A DNA stretch of 64,000 bases from Latilactobacillus fragifolii (GTDB lineage: Bacteria; Bacillota; Bacilli; Lactobacillales; Lactobacillaceae): NCBI RefSeq assembly GCF_905332535.1, contig NZ_CAJOCF010000002.1, positions 248,001 through 312,000 on the forward strand. The letters are read 5' to 3'. This document shows, one piece after another, positions 1 through 9,023 of this stretch. Positions within the stretch are counted from its first letter, which is position 1; every line of letters begins with the position of its first letter. The notes below the pieces were generated by a model. The model was given only the letters and a program-made list of their open reading frames with translations, was not told where the DNA came from and ran no database searches. A program made the translations under genes and the position numbers.

Positions 1-718
1 AGATAGGTGTTAATACATAATTTACTTTTTCAAAATTTAGCTTCTTTAATGTAATTGGCGTAATCAAGTTTCCTATGATGGCTCCAATAATTAGTGCTAC
101 CCCAACATGCCAATTAATAGTGCTTGTAAATAAATGAGCTAATAAACCAATTATTGACATAATACAAAGTATATAAGTAGACGTACCTGTAGCTTCTAGT
201 GCAGGTGTTCCGACAACTGTTAATCCAGCAACAACTGTTGCACCACCACTCATGCCTCCAGTGCCGACCATTATCCCGCTAAGTAGCCCAGATAAGAGGA
301 TAACAAAAAAACTTTTATGGTTTAAGTTTTCTAATGAAATATGACGATTTTCTGTAGATCTTAAATCCTTTAGAAATTTAATTAAAATGATTAAACCCAT
401 AATTAAGATTAAGACACCCACTACTAAGTTATATACAGCGATTGATATATACTTGCTAAAAATAGTACCAATAATTATCCCAGGTATCGCAGCTATAATC
501 ATTCTATTTCCCAATTCAATTTGAACATTCTTATTTTTTTTCTGAATTAAAAACCCAAAAAAAAGCGGTGGAATGGCTATTAATAAAGAAGTTGGCACGG
601 CAATATTTATTGGAAGACCTAATTTTGTTGTTAAGACACCTAAATATAATGCTGCTCCTCCGCCTCCAAGCAAGGAAGTAAATATCCCAATAACTAAACC
701 ATATAGAACAATCATCAT
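1..718 (-). CDS. TauE/SafE family permease (3' end outside window)
   Basis: Putative membrane permease of the TauE/SafE (UPF0721, sulfite/sulfonate exporter) family. About 239 residues are visible and the C-terminus runs off the window edge. The protein begins MMIVLYGLVIG and has the glycine-rich family signature LGGGGAALYLG in the first helix. A second internal repeat, near the middle, carries GTGGMSGGATVVAG. Hydrophobic segments fill almost the whole visible length. The start at 718 is preceded by AAGGAGGG at good spacing. It lies 47 bp downstream of the DMT permease on the same strand, so it is probably the last gene of the prpF-like operon. The substrate cannot be read from the sequence; family members move sulfite, sulfoacetate or other small anions. 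Confidence 0.8.
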   Translation of the reverse strand, partial: MMIVLYGLVIGIFTSLLGGGGAALYLGVLTTKLGLPINIAVPTSLLIAIPPLFFGFLIQKKNKNVQIELGNRMIIAAIPGIIIGTIFSKYISIAVYNLVVGVLILIMGLIILIKFLKDLRSTENRHISLENLNHKSFFVILLSGLLSGIMVGTGGMSGGATVVAGLTVVGTPALEATGTSTYILCIMSIIGLLAHLFTSTINWHVGVALIIGAIIGNLITPITLKKLNFEKVNYVLTPI

Positions 719-765
719 TTAGTGGCCCTCCTTGTTAACGATATATTGTTTCAAAGATCCAATTT

Positions 766-1698
766 TCAGTGCAAATACAATTTTGAAATTCTATGTTCAT
801 TGTAGAGAGTAATTAAAGTGCCCAGTAGTATAACTAATATACCGTATAGACTATTTCTAGTAATAGTTTCGTTCAATATTAGAAAGGCGATTAAAGGTGA
901 TACGACAGGTTTTAAATAAAATATTAGTGCCGCAGATTCAACTCCGAAATCTTGTAACACTTTCATAAATAGGCTTAAGGCAATACCTGTTACAAAAACC
1001 CCAGTATAAATTAAAATTGGTAATGACTTTAAATTAATATTGTATAAAAAAGGAATTTTATAAAAAACTGGTTGATCAAGTAATAAGCGATTGATTACTG
1101 AAAAATGACTAATCAATATTAAAAAAGCCAATTCTAACGCACCGCAAACAAATGTAAAACTAGTAAATGCTATTCCCGAAATGTTAACTGACAATGCATA
1201 CTTATTAGCCAGTACACTATATAAACCAAATAAAACTGACGAGACGATGCCATACAAAATACCCTTAATTGAGTTGCTATTAACTGGTAGTATAATAATT
1301 AAAGTCCCAATAATCGTAATAAAAGACGTAATAACTCCACTTTTAGGGATTTTCACTTTAAATAAAAGATATTGAATCATAATACTAAAAATAGGGTTGA
1401 TACTTAGAAGAATTGCGATTATATAAGCCTTGGCATTTTCAATAGCTATTTGATAGAATCCCATGCTTAACACTACACAAATAAATCCTGTAGTGAGGGC
1501 AAGGGAAAGAACACGCTTAAGCCTGATTTTTGAACGCTCTTTAAAAGCAAAAGGTGCCAAACAAATACCACCAATAAAAAATCTCCAAAAATTAAGCTGG
1601 ATGGGGTTAAAAGTAGTACCAGCAATTTTTAATGCAACTTCCATAGAGCTAAACAAGATTAACGCTATAATAATTTGTAAGCTTTTAAACTTTTTCAT
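766..1698 (-). CDS. EamA/DMT family transporter
   Basis: Ten-helix drug/metabolite transporter with two EamA repeats, 310 residues, the usual family length. The first repeat opens with a helix around residues 8-25 followed by NFWRFFIGG. The second repeat ends in FYLKPVVSPLIAFLILNE, typical of EamA domains. It acts in the cytoplasmic membrane, probably as an exporter of a small metabolite. The ATG overlaps the stop of the upstream YbhB-like gene by 4 bp (ATGA), so the two are likely translationally coupled. It is part of the LysR-flanked operon; the substrate is unknown. Confidence 0.85.
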   Translation of the reverse strand: MKKFKSLQIIIALILFSSMEVALKIAGTTFNPIQLNFWRFFIGGICLAPFAFKERSKIRLKRVLSLALTTGFICVVLSMGFYQIAIENAKAYIIAILLSINPIFSIMIQYLLFKVKIPKSGVITSFITIIGTLIIILPVNSNSIKGILYGIVSSVLFGLYSVLANKYALSVNISGIAFTSFTFVCGALELAFLILISHFSVINRLLLDQPVFYKIPFLYNINLKSLPILIYTGVFVTGIALSLFMKVLQDFGVESAALIFYLKPVVSPLIAFLILNETITRNSLYGILVILLGTLITLYNEHRISKLYLH

Positions 1699-2198
1699 TT
1701 CTTCACTGAGACCTCACACTGTCCCTCAGCTAACACATGTTTACCAATTTTTTTATAAAAATCATTTAAAAAGTAACCGTGGGGCATGTTTAGTTTTGTA
1801 TCTAGAGCATATACAGTCAAAGTATATTTATGTGTCGTATCGGGTGGCATTGGTCCAACGTATCTTTCAATTATATTTATATCATCTATATCTTCATAAC
1901 CAGTACAAAAACTATTTTTCCCTTGGATTATATTACCGAACCTACTAATATCTTCTGGAATATTTTCATTGACTGGAATGTTACAGGCACACCAATGAAT
2001 CCATGCAAAACCACATACTGGTATAGAATCATAATCAATGAAACTAAGCGCTAATGACTCTGTATTTTCAGGTATTTCTGCAATATTAATGGGAAAAGAC
2101 ACGACAGGATAATCCTGATAAAGATCAGATTCTAAAGCATGTTTAGTGTATTTGTTAGGTAGATAATTGTTTGAGTCTTGCGGGACAAATACTTTCAT
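1695..2198 (-). CDS. YbhB/YbcL-family (PEBP, Raf kinase inhibitor-like) protein
   Basis: Small soluble protein of the phosphatidylethanolamine-binding-protein fold, 167 residues. Visible family signatures are SLALSFIDYDS (the conserved DPD-like strand), a WIHW motif near residue 68 and YVGPMPPDTTHKYTLTVYAL, the ligand-pocket P-P-x-x-H motif. Bacterial members are small cytosolic or secreted proteins whose biochemical role is mostly undefined. No signal peptide is seen. AAGGAAGT precedes the ATG. It lies 24 bp after the PrpF-like gene and overlaps the DMT permease, so it is co-transcribed with both. Confidence 0.85.
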   Translation of the reverse strand: MKVFVPQDSNNYLPNKYTKHALESDLYQDYPVVSFPINIAEIPENTESLALSFIDYDSIPVCGFAWIHWCACNIPVNENIPEDISRFGNIIQGKNSFCTGYEDIDDINIIERYVGPMPPDTTHKYTLTVYALDTKLNMPHGYFLNDFYKKIGKHVLAEGQCEVSVKK

Positions 2199-2222
2199 AA
2201 TTACTTCCTTTCTAATTTTTAC

Positions 2223-3350
2223 TTAATTTGTATAGACGAAACCATCCATAATTACTCTAGCAGTTCGATATACTTCTGCTTCATCTAATTTAAACTTTTT
2301 TTCTTTTTTTGTAACACGTATTTTAGCTTCGATTATTCCACTCGGATGCCCGATAGAGATAACTTCTCTAGTAGTATTTTTACAATTATTATTTACCACA
2401 GTTCCATCTATACGAGAAGCAGTTCCGAGAGCGATAGTACCAGAAACAGGATGTGCTTTGTGGAATGCCCCCATAACAACTACTCTAGATACGACATCTG
2501 TGTCTTGTTTTAAAATTTTGCCACCATTTATTGCCTCGTAACTACATGATTGATTAATTAGAGATACTAAAGGTGTTAATGGTGATTGTTTTTTGGCTAA
2601 ATTTGGGCTTGAAGATAGTCCTAATTTATAGCAAACCACTCCTCGCAGTTTTTCAAGTTTAAGAAGTAATTCTTTGTTTTCCGAAAGTTCACTCAAGGAC
2701 TCAGTACCAGTTAAACCTAATTCTGTGCCTTCTAAGAATAGAACCAAATTACCAGCGTCTATGATACTAATATGATATACTTTTCCTTCAATCTCTATTG
2801 TGTCTAAAGGATTTTTGGTAGGTAATATATTACCAGTTCGTTCTCCACCAAAATCTGACCAATCTAAGCTGATTTTTGCACCAGTTCCTGGAACACCATC
2901 TATCTTATAGTTGCCCAATGCCTGAGGTTCCCTTTCCGAAACTGGAACCCGTATAGTTAAAATTTTATCTGTATTAACCATTCTTACTCTAATTGTGGTT
3001 ATCGGTTCCATAGCAGCAACCAATCCTTTATGGATTGCATATACGCCTACTCCAGCAGAAATATTTCCACAGTTTCCTTTATAGTCGATATATGCAGTAT
3101 CAATACTTACTTGGCCAAACAAGTAGTCAATATCTGCATTATTGTCTGTAGACTTTGATATGATAGCCACTTTACTAGTTAATATATCTGCACCACCTAA
3201 CCCATCTATTTGTCTAATATCAGGACTTCCAAATATCTTCAAAATTCTTTGATCTCTTTCTTCTATTTCCTCAGGCAAATCTTTTTTTAATATATATACG
3301 CCTTTGCTAGTTCCTCCACGTACAATTGAGACCTCTGTCTTATCAGTCAT
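2223..3350 (-). CDS. PrpF-like isomerase (2-methylaconitate / oxalomesaconate tautomerase family)
   Basis: Protein of the PrpF family (diaminopimelate-epimerase fold), which isomerises unsaturated tricarboxylic acids such as methylaconitate or oxalomesaconate. Near the N-terminus it has the family motif RGGTSKGVY, then DGLGGADILTSKVAI, and a GNCGNISAGVGVYA catalytic loop near residue 110 whose Cys matches the conserved Cys of the family. The start at 3350 (MTDKTEV) is chosen over an ATG 24 bp upstream because GAGGAGGAG lies 5-6 bp before it. It is first in the operon with the YbhB-like protein and two permeases, and diverges from a LysR regulator. No other propionate or methylcitrate gene is nearby, so the substrate is unknown. 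Confidence 0.82.
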   Translation of the reverse strand: MTDKTEVSIVRGGTSKGVYILKKDLPEEIEERDQRILKIFGSPDIRQIDGLGGADILTSKVAIISKSTDNNADIDYLFGQVSIDTAYIDYKGNCGNISAGVGVYAIHKGLVAAMEPITTIRVRMVNTDKILTIRVPVSEREPQALGNYKIDGVPGTGAKISLDWSDFGGERTGNILPTKNPLDTIEIEGKVYHISIIDAGNLVLFLEGTELGLTGTESLSELSENKELLLKLEKLRGVVCYKLGLSSSPNLAKKQSPLTPLVSLINQSCSYEAINGGKILKQDTDVVSRVVVMGAFHKAHPVSGTIALGTASRIDGTVVNNNCKNTTREVISIGHPSGIIEAKIRVTKKEKKFKLDEAEVYRTARVIMDGFVYTN

Positions 3351-3429
3351 ATTTCTCCTCCTCTCAGATTCCACTTATATAGCATACTGCAGGTGAAAAA
3401 AAGTATAAAATAGTCTTTGGGAAGATTAA

Positions 3430-3448
3430 ATATTCCTTTAGGGAATAT
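3430..3448. promoter_or_regulatory. Inverted repeat, probable LysR operator
   Basis: A perfect 7-bp inverted repeat (ATATTCC, 5-bp gap TTTAG, GGAATAT) lies between the divergent PrpF-like operon and the LysR gene. Its size and place fit a T-N11-A type LysR binding site. The regulatory role is inferred. Confidence 0.55.
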
Positions 3449-3516
3449 ATTAAATGAGTTACCTTGATACACAATCGTAGTTTCTATCACTCCAAAATAA
3501 AAAGGAGAGCTTTGTA

Positions 3517-4425
3517 ATGCTGTTACAAGATATATTAAATTTCATAACCATTGAAAAATCAGGATCAATTAGCTCAGCTGCCGATAATTTATTTTTATCG
3601 CAGTCATCGCTAACAAAATCATTACAACGTTTAGAAAGCGAACTTGGAATAAGGCTAATTGAAAGATATCCCGGAAAAAGAGAAATTACTTTGACCCCAT
3701 CTGGCAAATTATTCTTACTTTCTGCGCGTAAAATTAAACAAAATATAAATGAAATAGAAGACAATTTTTTAAAAAAACAAAATAACTATACAATATTATC
3801 TTCAAATCCAATCTATGCTTACGTTGTACCTGGGCTCATTAATTCGAGTGCACCCGTTAATTTTAGAATTTTAACTGATGAAGATCCTTTTAACTCTAAG
3901 CAGACTTTTGATATTGCTATTATTGAAGCTAATAGTCCATATAATTTTAGACGTCATAGCTACTTACTTTTAAAAGACCGTAACTACCTATGTGGTGCAA
4001 GTAGTAATAAAAAATTCCTGAACTGTAAAAGTATAAATAAATTAGACAATATGAACTTTATAACTTTGAACCAAAAATCAGCACAAGCAAGAATGGTTCA
4101 TAAGTTTCTAAAGAAGAATAATTTAAGGAAGGCAGAACAAAACGTAATAGTAGTCGAAGATTTACAAACACTTAAGACTACAATTGCAAACAGTGATAAT
4201 ATTACTATTTTGCCATTTTTGTTCTTGGGACCAAGAACAGATACTGTATTAAGGAGCTGCGATTCGCTAGATAAATACTCTTATTTTTATGCTTTATTTA
4301 ATAGGGATAACAAGGTGCCCGAATCTGAATTAGAGGTAATACATTTTTTGAAAAATTTGGTAAACCACACAAAGGAGCATGCTCAAGTAAATTCGTTTCC
4401 TAAAATATTGTCAGAGATAAATTAA
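3517..4425 (+). CDS. LysR-family transcriptional regulator
   Basis: LysR-type regulator, 302 residues, the normal family length. The N-terminal winged helix (about residues 1-60) contains SISSAADNLFLSQSSLTKSL, the family helix-turn-helix, followed by LESELGIRLIER and a TPSGKLFL turn. The rest should be the effector-binding domain. GGAGAGC lies 7-8 bp before the ATG. It is transcribed away from the PrpF-like operon across a 166-bp gap with an inverted repeat, the classic arrangement for a LysR activator of its divergent target. The effector is unknown; a tricarboxylic acid handled by the PrpF-like enzyme is a reasonable guess. Confidence 0.88.
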   Translation: MLLQDILNFITIEKSGSISSAADNLFLSQSSLTKSLQRLESELGIRLIERYPGKREITLTPSGKLFLLSARKIKQNINEIEDNFLKKQNNYTILSSNPIYAYVVPGLINSSAPVNFRILTDEDPFNSKQTFDIAIIEANSPYNFRRHSYLLLKDRNYLCGASSNKKFLNCKSINKLDNMNFITLNQKSAQARMVHKFLKKNNLRKAEQNVIVVEDLQTLKTTIANSDNITILPFLFLGPRTDTVLRSCDSLDKYSYFYALFNRDNKVPESELEVIHFLKNLVNHTKEHAQVNSFPKILSEIN

Positions 4426-4655
4426 ATTTTACTTATAGGAAGTATATACCCAATATAGAAGACATCTTTATTTTTTAGAATTTAATTTAACTGCCTCTAC
4501 GTTCTAGAAATGGTTAACGAGTCTGTTCGACTTTTATATAGTTTATCTATCGTGTTTGGTAAAAATGTCAATCTTTACTTATTTTCTCTAGTTTCTCCTA
4601 TAAATAGAGTATTGACACTAAAGCAATAAAAGAAGTCTGTCATTGCGATGTGGAG

Positions 4656-4990
4656 TGAACCTCATGCTTTGGAAGAAAATAAAGGGGAGCCAAGTGAGTT
4701 ATATAAAACCTAACTTACTTGGCTCCCCTTTTTAGATCTAAATAATCTTTTGAATTAAAGAAAGCCGTTGTATCCGAATGCTATACAATTAGTTTCAGAA
4801 AAATTAAAAAAAGTATGGTTTGTTGAAAATGTTATTAACGGCTACATCTATCAAGTGAACTTACTTGAAGAAACTTTTTTCAATATAATAATGCTTGCGG
4901 TGCAGATTTATCTTTATGTTAGGCGCTATTACTCCTCTATTAGTAATAATCAAGATAGATTGTATAAAAATATCTCTATAAAAAAATAAA
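4656..4990 (+). mobile_element. Left-end fragment of an IS3-type element (decayed)
   Basis: From TGAAC at 4656 this stretch aligns with the left end of the decayed element at 6434: a similar terminal part, a left-end dyad, then TCTAAATAATCTTTTGAATT as the start of a transposase A frame. The dyad at 4684-4728 (18-bp arms, one mismatch) is followed by TTTTT and would be the element's internal hairpin. A 73-codon open frame at 4768-4989 is only transposase debris with no ribosome binding site. The similarity fades near 4880-4990 and no right end is visible. Confidence 0.6.
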
Positions 4991-5462
4991 AATTTAATCT
5001 GAATTTTTTAATTGGTAATAAAATAAAGTCTGAGTCAGCCAATGCTGAATTTATTTTTACACTTTTATGCCGGTGATTTTGTGGTTTTAATATTAGAATA
5101 AGTTCATACGATTACCTAAAAATTTTGATATTGTCGTCACTTAACAAATCACATTATAGCCCGCACTTCTCATAATATTTATGTGCTAACATTTCTATTT
5201 AAATTACTTATTTACCTCAGACAGTCATTCCCCACAATCCAACTTGCTAACTAATCAATGAAAAAAGTCATTCAATAGGTATATTCAAACTTTAATTTTT
5301 TTATTTATTCGACCTGATGAAATACTATTAAGTTTTACTTTGAACAAGATTTATTAGCGTTATAATATCGAACAAATTTAAGTTATAGGTTAACAGCATA
5401 TTTATTGGATTAAGTTGTGTACATTGTTAAAATATAATTATAATAATAAAGGAGTGATACAA
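4991..5462. other. AT-rich intergenic stretch
   Basis: No open frame with a ribosome binding site is seen. It separates the IS fragment from the protease gene and presumably carries the protease promoter near its right end, where TTGTTA and TATAAT-like strings occur. Confidence 0.5.
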
Positions 5463-6218
5463 GTGAAAAAACTTTTGTTTACTTTAAGCGTACCATTTTT
5501 ACTGTCAGCTTCCCTCATGTTAAGTACTACGAGCGTTAATGCTTCTATATCAGATTCAAATAATTCTCAAGTACGTTCAATAATTGGTAAAGATGAGCGT
5601 GTGAGAATAACCGATACAACTTTAGCTCCTTATAATAGTACAGTTTTTATTGCTGCCGATGGAGCAGCTGGAAGTGGAGCTGTTATAGGAAAAAATACTG
5701 TGTTAACTGCAGCCCATGTTGTTAAAAATATAAGAGTTAATCCAGATAAAGATAGTATTTATGTGGTTCCCGGTAGAAATGGTTCAAAAATACCTTATGG
5801 CAAATTTAAAATTGAATCTGTGCATATCCCACAATCATACGTTGAAAAACCTAGCGTTGATAGTGATATAGCTGTATTAACAATTAAGCCGCTGAATAAC
5901 AAGGGTATTGGCGAAGTCGTTCCCTCGCTACCTTTAAAATTGACTAACTCAGCTACTATTGGGGAGACACTTACGACGTCCGGCTTTCCAGGAGATAAGC
6001 AATGGGGAACAATGTGGGCAGCTAAAGGTTCAATATTAAGAGAAACTAAAACTCGAGTATATTATGATATGGATACTATGGGTGGGCAATCTGGGTCCCC
6101 AGTCTATAACTCTAATAATGAAGTTATTGCAGTACACACTACTGGAGCAGGAATTTATAATTTTGGGACAAAAATTAATGATGAATATTATCAATTTATT
6201 TCTAATTACTTATTGTAA
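5463..6218 (+). CDS. Secreted V8/glutamyl-endopeptidase-like serine protease
   Basis: Exported trypsin-fold serine protease of the V8/glutamyl endopeptidase group, 251 residues. The N-terminus VKKLLF followed by a hydrophobic core and TSVNA at residues 23-27 is a Sec signal peptide with a signal peptidase I site. The triad is visible: His85 in LTAAHVV, Asp135 in DSDIAVL and Ser210 in GGQSGSP. The GTG start at 5463 is chosen because AAAGGAG lies 8 bp before it; a longer reading from 5415 lacks such a site and would bury the signal peptide. It stands alone between two IS remnants, so recent acquisition is plausible. The target could be peptides or host proteins; no propeptide target is visible nearby. 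Confidence 0.86.
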   Translation: MKKLLFTLSVPFLLSASLMLSTTSVNASISDSNNSQVRSIIGKDERVRITDTTLAPYNSTVFIAADGAAGSGAVIGKNTVLTAAHVVKNIRVNPDKDSIYVVPGRNGSKIPYGKFKIESVHIPQSYVEKPSVDSDIAVLTIKPLNNKGIGEVVPSLPLKLTNSATIGETLTTSGFPGDKQWGTMWAAKGSILRETKTRVYYDMDTMGGQSGSPVYNSNNEVIAVHTTGAGIYNFGTKINDEYYQFISNYLL

Positions 6219-6433
6219 GTGCAATTAATATTTATGCAATTGTTGATACAAGGTAAATGAATACCACTGAAACTATTCGAGAATTTGGCTTTCCTAACTA
6301 AAAGCAGTTGTAATATTGATTAAAAATTTAGCTCATGAATGTCGGCCGAAATGAAAGGAAACTTTAATTAGGTATCTATTCATTTAAACCTTTAAAAAGT
6401 GATATTACTTATCCATAGAGTAAAATAAAGAAC

Positions 6434-7506
6434 TGAAGTCCCCCATATTGGAATAAAATGAAGGTCTCCATGAAAGTTAGACAAAATCTAACCGAATTGG
6501 AGTTCTTTTTTATGTCTAAATATTCTTTTAAATTAAAAAAACCATTGTACCCGAATGTCTAACTAATACGACCGGCTTCCGAAAACTTGAAAAAAGTATG
6601 ATATTGACCGAAGTGTTATTAAAAGTTGAAGCTATCGAGTAAAGCTTTATGCTATAGAATCCCTCCTAACAGGTCAAAGCCTATATATAATTGAATATAA
6701 GGTATTAAATAATTTAAGCTTTCATACAACTGTTGCAAAATTTAGAATAGTATCTGGTTCCATTTATCAATGACAGAAAAAATTTTGATAACGGTGAATA
6801 TGATACTTTAAATTCACAAGAAAATCGGACAACAAAAAAGAAAAAAGCAAATGTCTGCCTCCAAAATAAGAAAGAATTTATTGACAAGAAATCATAAAAA
6901 AAGCAAGCGTTTCATTCAAGAATGAACAAGGTATTATTAAAATTAATATTGTTCGTCGAGACTTTGTAGAATCGGGTGACCACAAGACCAATTTTATAGT
7001 TCAACAGCCGTTTTCAACCACTGATGTTACTCAGATTAATTTACTAGAAATTAAAGTCTATTTGGCAGCAATAATCAATTAGTACAGTAAAGAGGTATTA
7101 GCAGCATACGATATTCGAATTTTAACAAGCATGTATTAAGTAAGTGCCTGTATCGATCAATTACTTATTAAATTGCCAAGTAATACTAACGCTACCCTAC
7201 ACAGTAATCAAGTTACCAGATTATCAAAAGCGCTCGTGTCAAAATAGCTTGACTCAAAGTATGCCTCTATGGAAAGCTTCTTTAGTTTAGTAAAACGTGA
7301 ATTCGTATGACATCATGAGTTTAATTCTGTTGAAGACTCTGTATAACGCTTTAGTAGATATTCTCACGGTTTAATAATATTCGAATAGCACGAAAAAGTG
7401 AGGGCTTATCCCCAGTTGAAATTAGGAATCAAACCCTCACTATATAATATTAAATGACTAACTTTTTTGGAACCCTTCATTTTGGACTAATATTGGGAGA
7501 CATTCA
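6434..7506 (+). mobile_element. Decayed IS3-family insertion sequence with both ends
   Basis: An element of about 1.07 kb bounded by inverted terminal repeats: TGAAGTCCCCCATATT at the left, and TGAATGTCTCCCAATATT read inward from the right, with similarity continuing about 45 bp. Inside are a start MSKYSFKLKK near 6512 (transposase A frame) and, near 7265, SMESFFSLVKREFV, the IS3-family DDE transposase C-terminal signature around the catalytic Glu, followed by SPVEIRN-like remains. Multiple stops and frameshifts break every frame. It is shorter than intact IS3 relatives (about 1.2-1.4 kb), so internal deletions have occurred. No clear target duplication is seen. Confidence 0.75.
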
Positions 7507-7544
7507 AAATTTAGTTATTTCTATTAATCTGTTTTATGCCGAGA

Positions 7545-7955
7545 TCACACCCTTAAGTTTCTGCATTTTACTACTATTGAGTTTAATTGAGCAATATTTG
7601 TTTTATCGATTGTTTTATCTAATTTAGATAAACTTTCTATAGCTGATAAATAGTTCAATTTTCCCATTTCTGTTATATAAATTCTGACCTTCCTTTGATC
7701 TTTTTCGTTATTTCTTAATTTCTGTATAAAATTTTGCGATTGTAACATATTCAATTTTCTTGAAATGGCTGGCCTAGAAATTTGATCAAATTGAGAAAAT
7801 TGTTCGGGAGTTAAGTACTCTTTACCATATAACTGATGTAAGATTACAAACGTTCCCCAAGTTAAGCCAACTTTTTGAACAATATTTTCCAGTTCATTTA
7901 ACAGTTGGCGCGCTGCATTACTCCATTCGACTAACGAGCTTCGTTTTTCATTCAT
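7545..7955 (-). CDS. MarR-family transcriptional regulator at the end of the polysaccharide operon
   Basis: MarR-type winged-helix regulator, 136 residues. The recognition region is DQISRPAISRKLNMLQSQNFI (about residues 58-78), followed by the wing NEKDQRKVRIYITEMGKL. AAGGAG lies 9 bp before the ATG. The gene overlaps the GT4 glycosyltransferase by 8 bp on the same strand, so it is almost certainly transcribed with the polysaccharide genes. That would make its level follow operon expression and allow feedback control, but the target is not shown by the sequence. The decayed IS3-type element lies immediately downstream. Confidence 0.85.
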   Translation of the reverse strand: MNEKRSSLVEWSNAARQLLNELENIVQKVGLTWGTFVILHQLYGKEYLTPEQFSQFDQISRPAISRKLNMLQSQNFIQKLRNNEKDQRKVRIYITEMGKLNYLSAIESLSKLDKTIDKTNIAQLNSIVVKCRNLRV

Positions 7956-8985
7956 TTAAAGTTACTCCTTGAATATACAAATTATTCCACTTTTTAAAAT
8001 AAGTACTTAATGAATACTCTTTTTTTATTGTATCCGCCGCTGATTTTGAATAAGTTTTTAAAATATAACGTTTCTTCAATAGGTTAGTTAGTTCATGTTC
8101 TAGCGCGCTAGTATCACCTGGTGATAGCAAAATACCATTAGCGTGATTTTTTATAACTTGTGGCATCCCGCCAATATTCGTAGTGATATTCGGAACCCCA
8201 TACGCCATCGTTTCCAGGACCGCCATTGGTAGCCCTTCATGGTAAGACGGCAATACATGGATTAAACTGTTTTTGATAGCTACTTTGCGATCATTACCGT
8301 TTAACCAACCACCTATTTTAACGTTAACTAATCCGAGCTGTTTGATTTTATGGCTTACTTCAGTAATCTCACCATCCCCGTATAAAATAAATTTTATCTC
8401 TGGAAACTTATCTTGCATGACCCCTGCAATTTTCAATATATCGTAGGTTCCTTTACGTTGACCCAATCTACCAAGTGTAATAATCTGGTTAGAATTAACA
8501 TTATAGTTAACACTTTCGGGAACGTTAACGGCGTTTTCTATAACTTTAATTTTAGTTTTGGTTATTGCAGTATAAAATGTTTCCCATTCATCACTTAATG
8601 CAACAATGTAGTCTACATAATCTAGCCTTTTTTTAATCCAAATTTTTAGTGGTTTAGCCGCATGGTCGTAAAATACATCAAACTGTGAGGCATGCATATG
8701 AAAAATAATTTTTACTTTTTGGGGCACTAGTTTAGCAAGTAATACTTTCCGGAAGAAGCTACCGTTTTGTGCCACATGGAAATGAACAATCTCTATTTTA
8801 TTTTGACGAATCATTTTTCGAATGGTGAATATTGCTTTTAACCCCGTTACTTTGGCATTATTTTCTGTCCAGGAATTCAAATAAAATATCTTATTAGGAC
8901 CAGAATAGTATTCTTTAAAGTTCTTAATAACGGTTGCCATCCCGCCTTTAGCATTCGAATCCGGACCGACCATTAAAATATTCAT
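7948..8985 (-). CDS. Glycosyltransferase family 4
   Basis: GT-B fold glycosyltransferase, 345 residues. It starts MNILMVGPDSNAKGGMATVI, with the nucleotide-sugar transferase N-terminal loop. The C-terminal half shows ITLGRLGQRKGTYDIL and EGLPMAVLETMAYGVP, the E-x7-E donor-binding motif of GT4 enzymes. It is a peripheral cytoplasmic enzyme adding one sugar to the undecaprenyl-linked repeat unit. It follows the epimerase gene in the polysaccharide operon and overlaps the MarR gene. The donor and linkage cannot be read from sequence. Together with the WecG/TagA-like and priming enzymes it makes three transferases for the locus. Confidence 0.88.
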   Translation of the reverse strand: MNILMVGPDSNAKGGMATVIKNFKEYYSGPNKIFYLNSWTENNAKVTGLKAIFTIRKMIRQNKIEIVHFHVAQNGSFFRKVLLAKLVPQKVKIIFHMHASQFDVFYDHAAKPLKIWIKKRLDYVDYIVALSDEWETFYTAITKTKIKVIENAVNVPESVNYNVNSNQIITLGRLGQRKGTYDILKIAGVMQDKFPEIKFILYGDGEITEVSHKIKQLGLVNVKIGGWLNGNDRKVAIKNSLIHVLPSYHEGLPMAVLETMAYGVPNITTNIGGMPQVIKNHANGILLSPGDTSALEHELTNLLKKRYILKTYSKSAADTIKKEYSLSTYFKKWNNLYIQGVTLNE

Positions 8986-9023
8986 TGCATTTCCTACACT
9001 TTCTACGTATTATTGGCGACTAT

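Noticed and set aside
4768-4989. 73-codon plus-strand frame
   Set aside because: No ribosome binding site, and it lies in the IS3-type left-end fragment; it is transposase debris.
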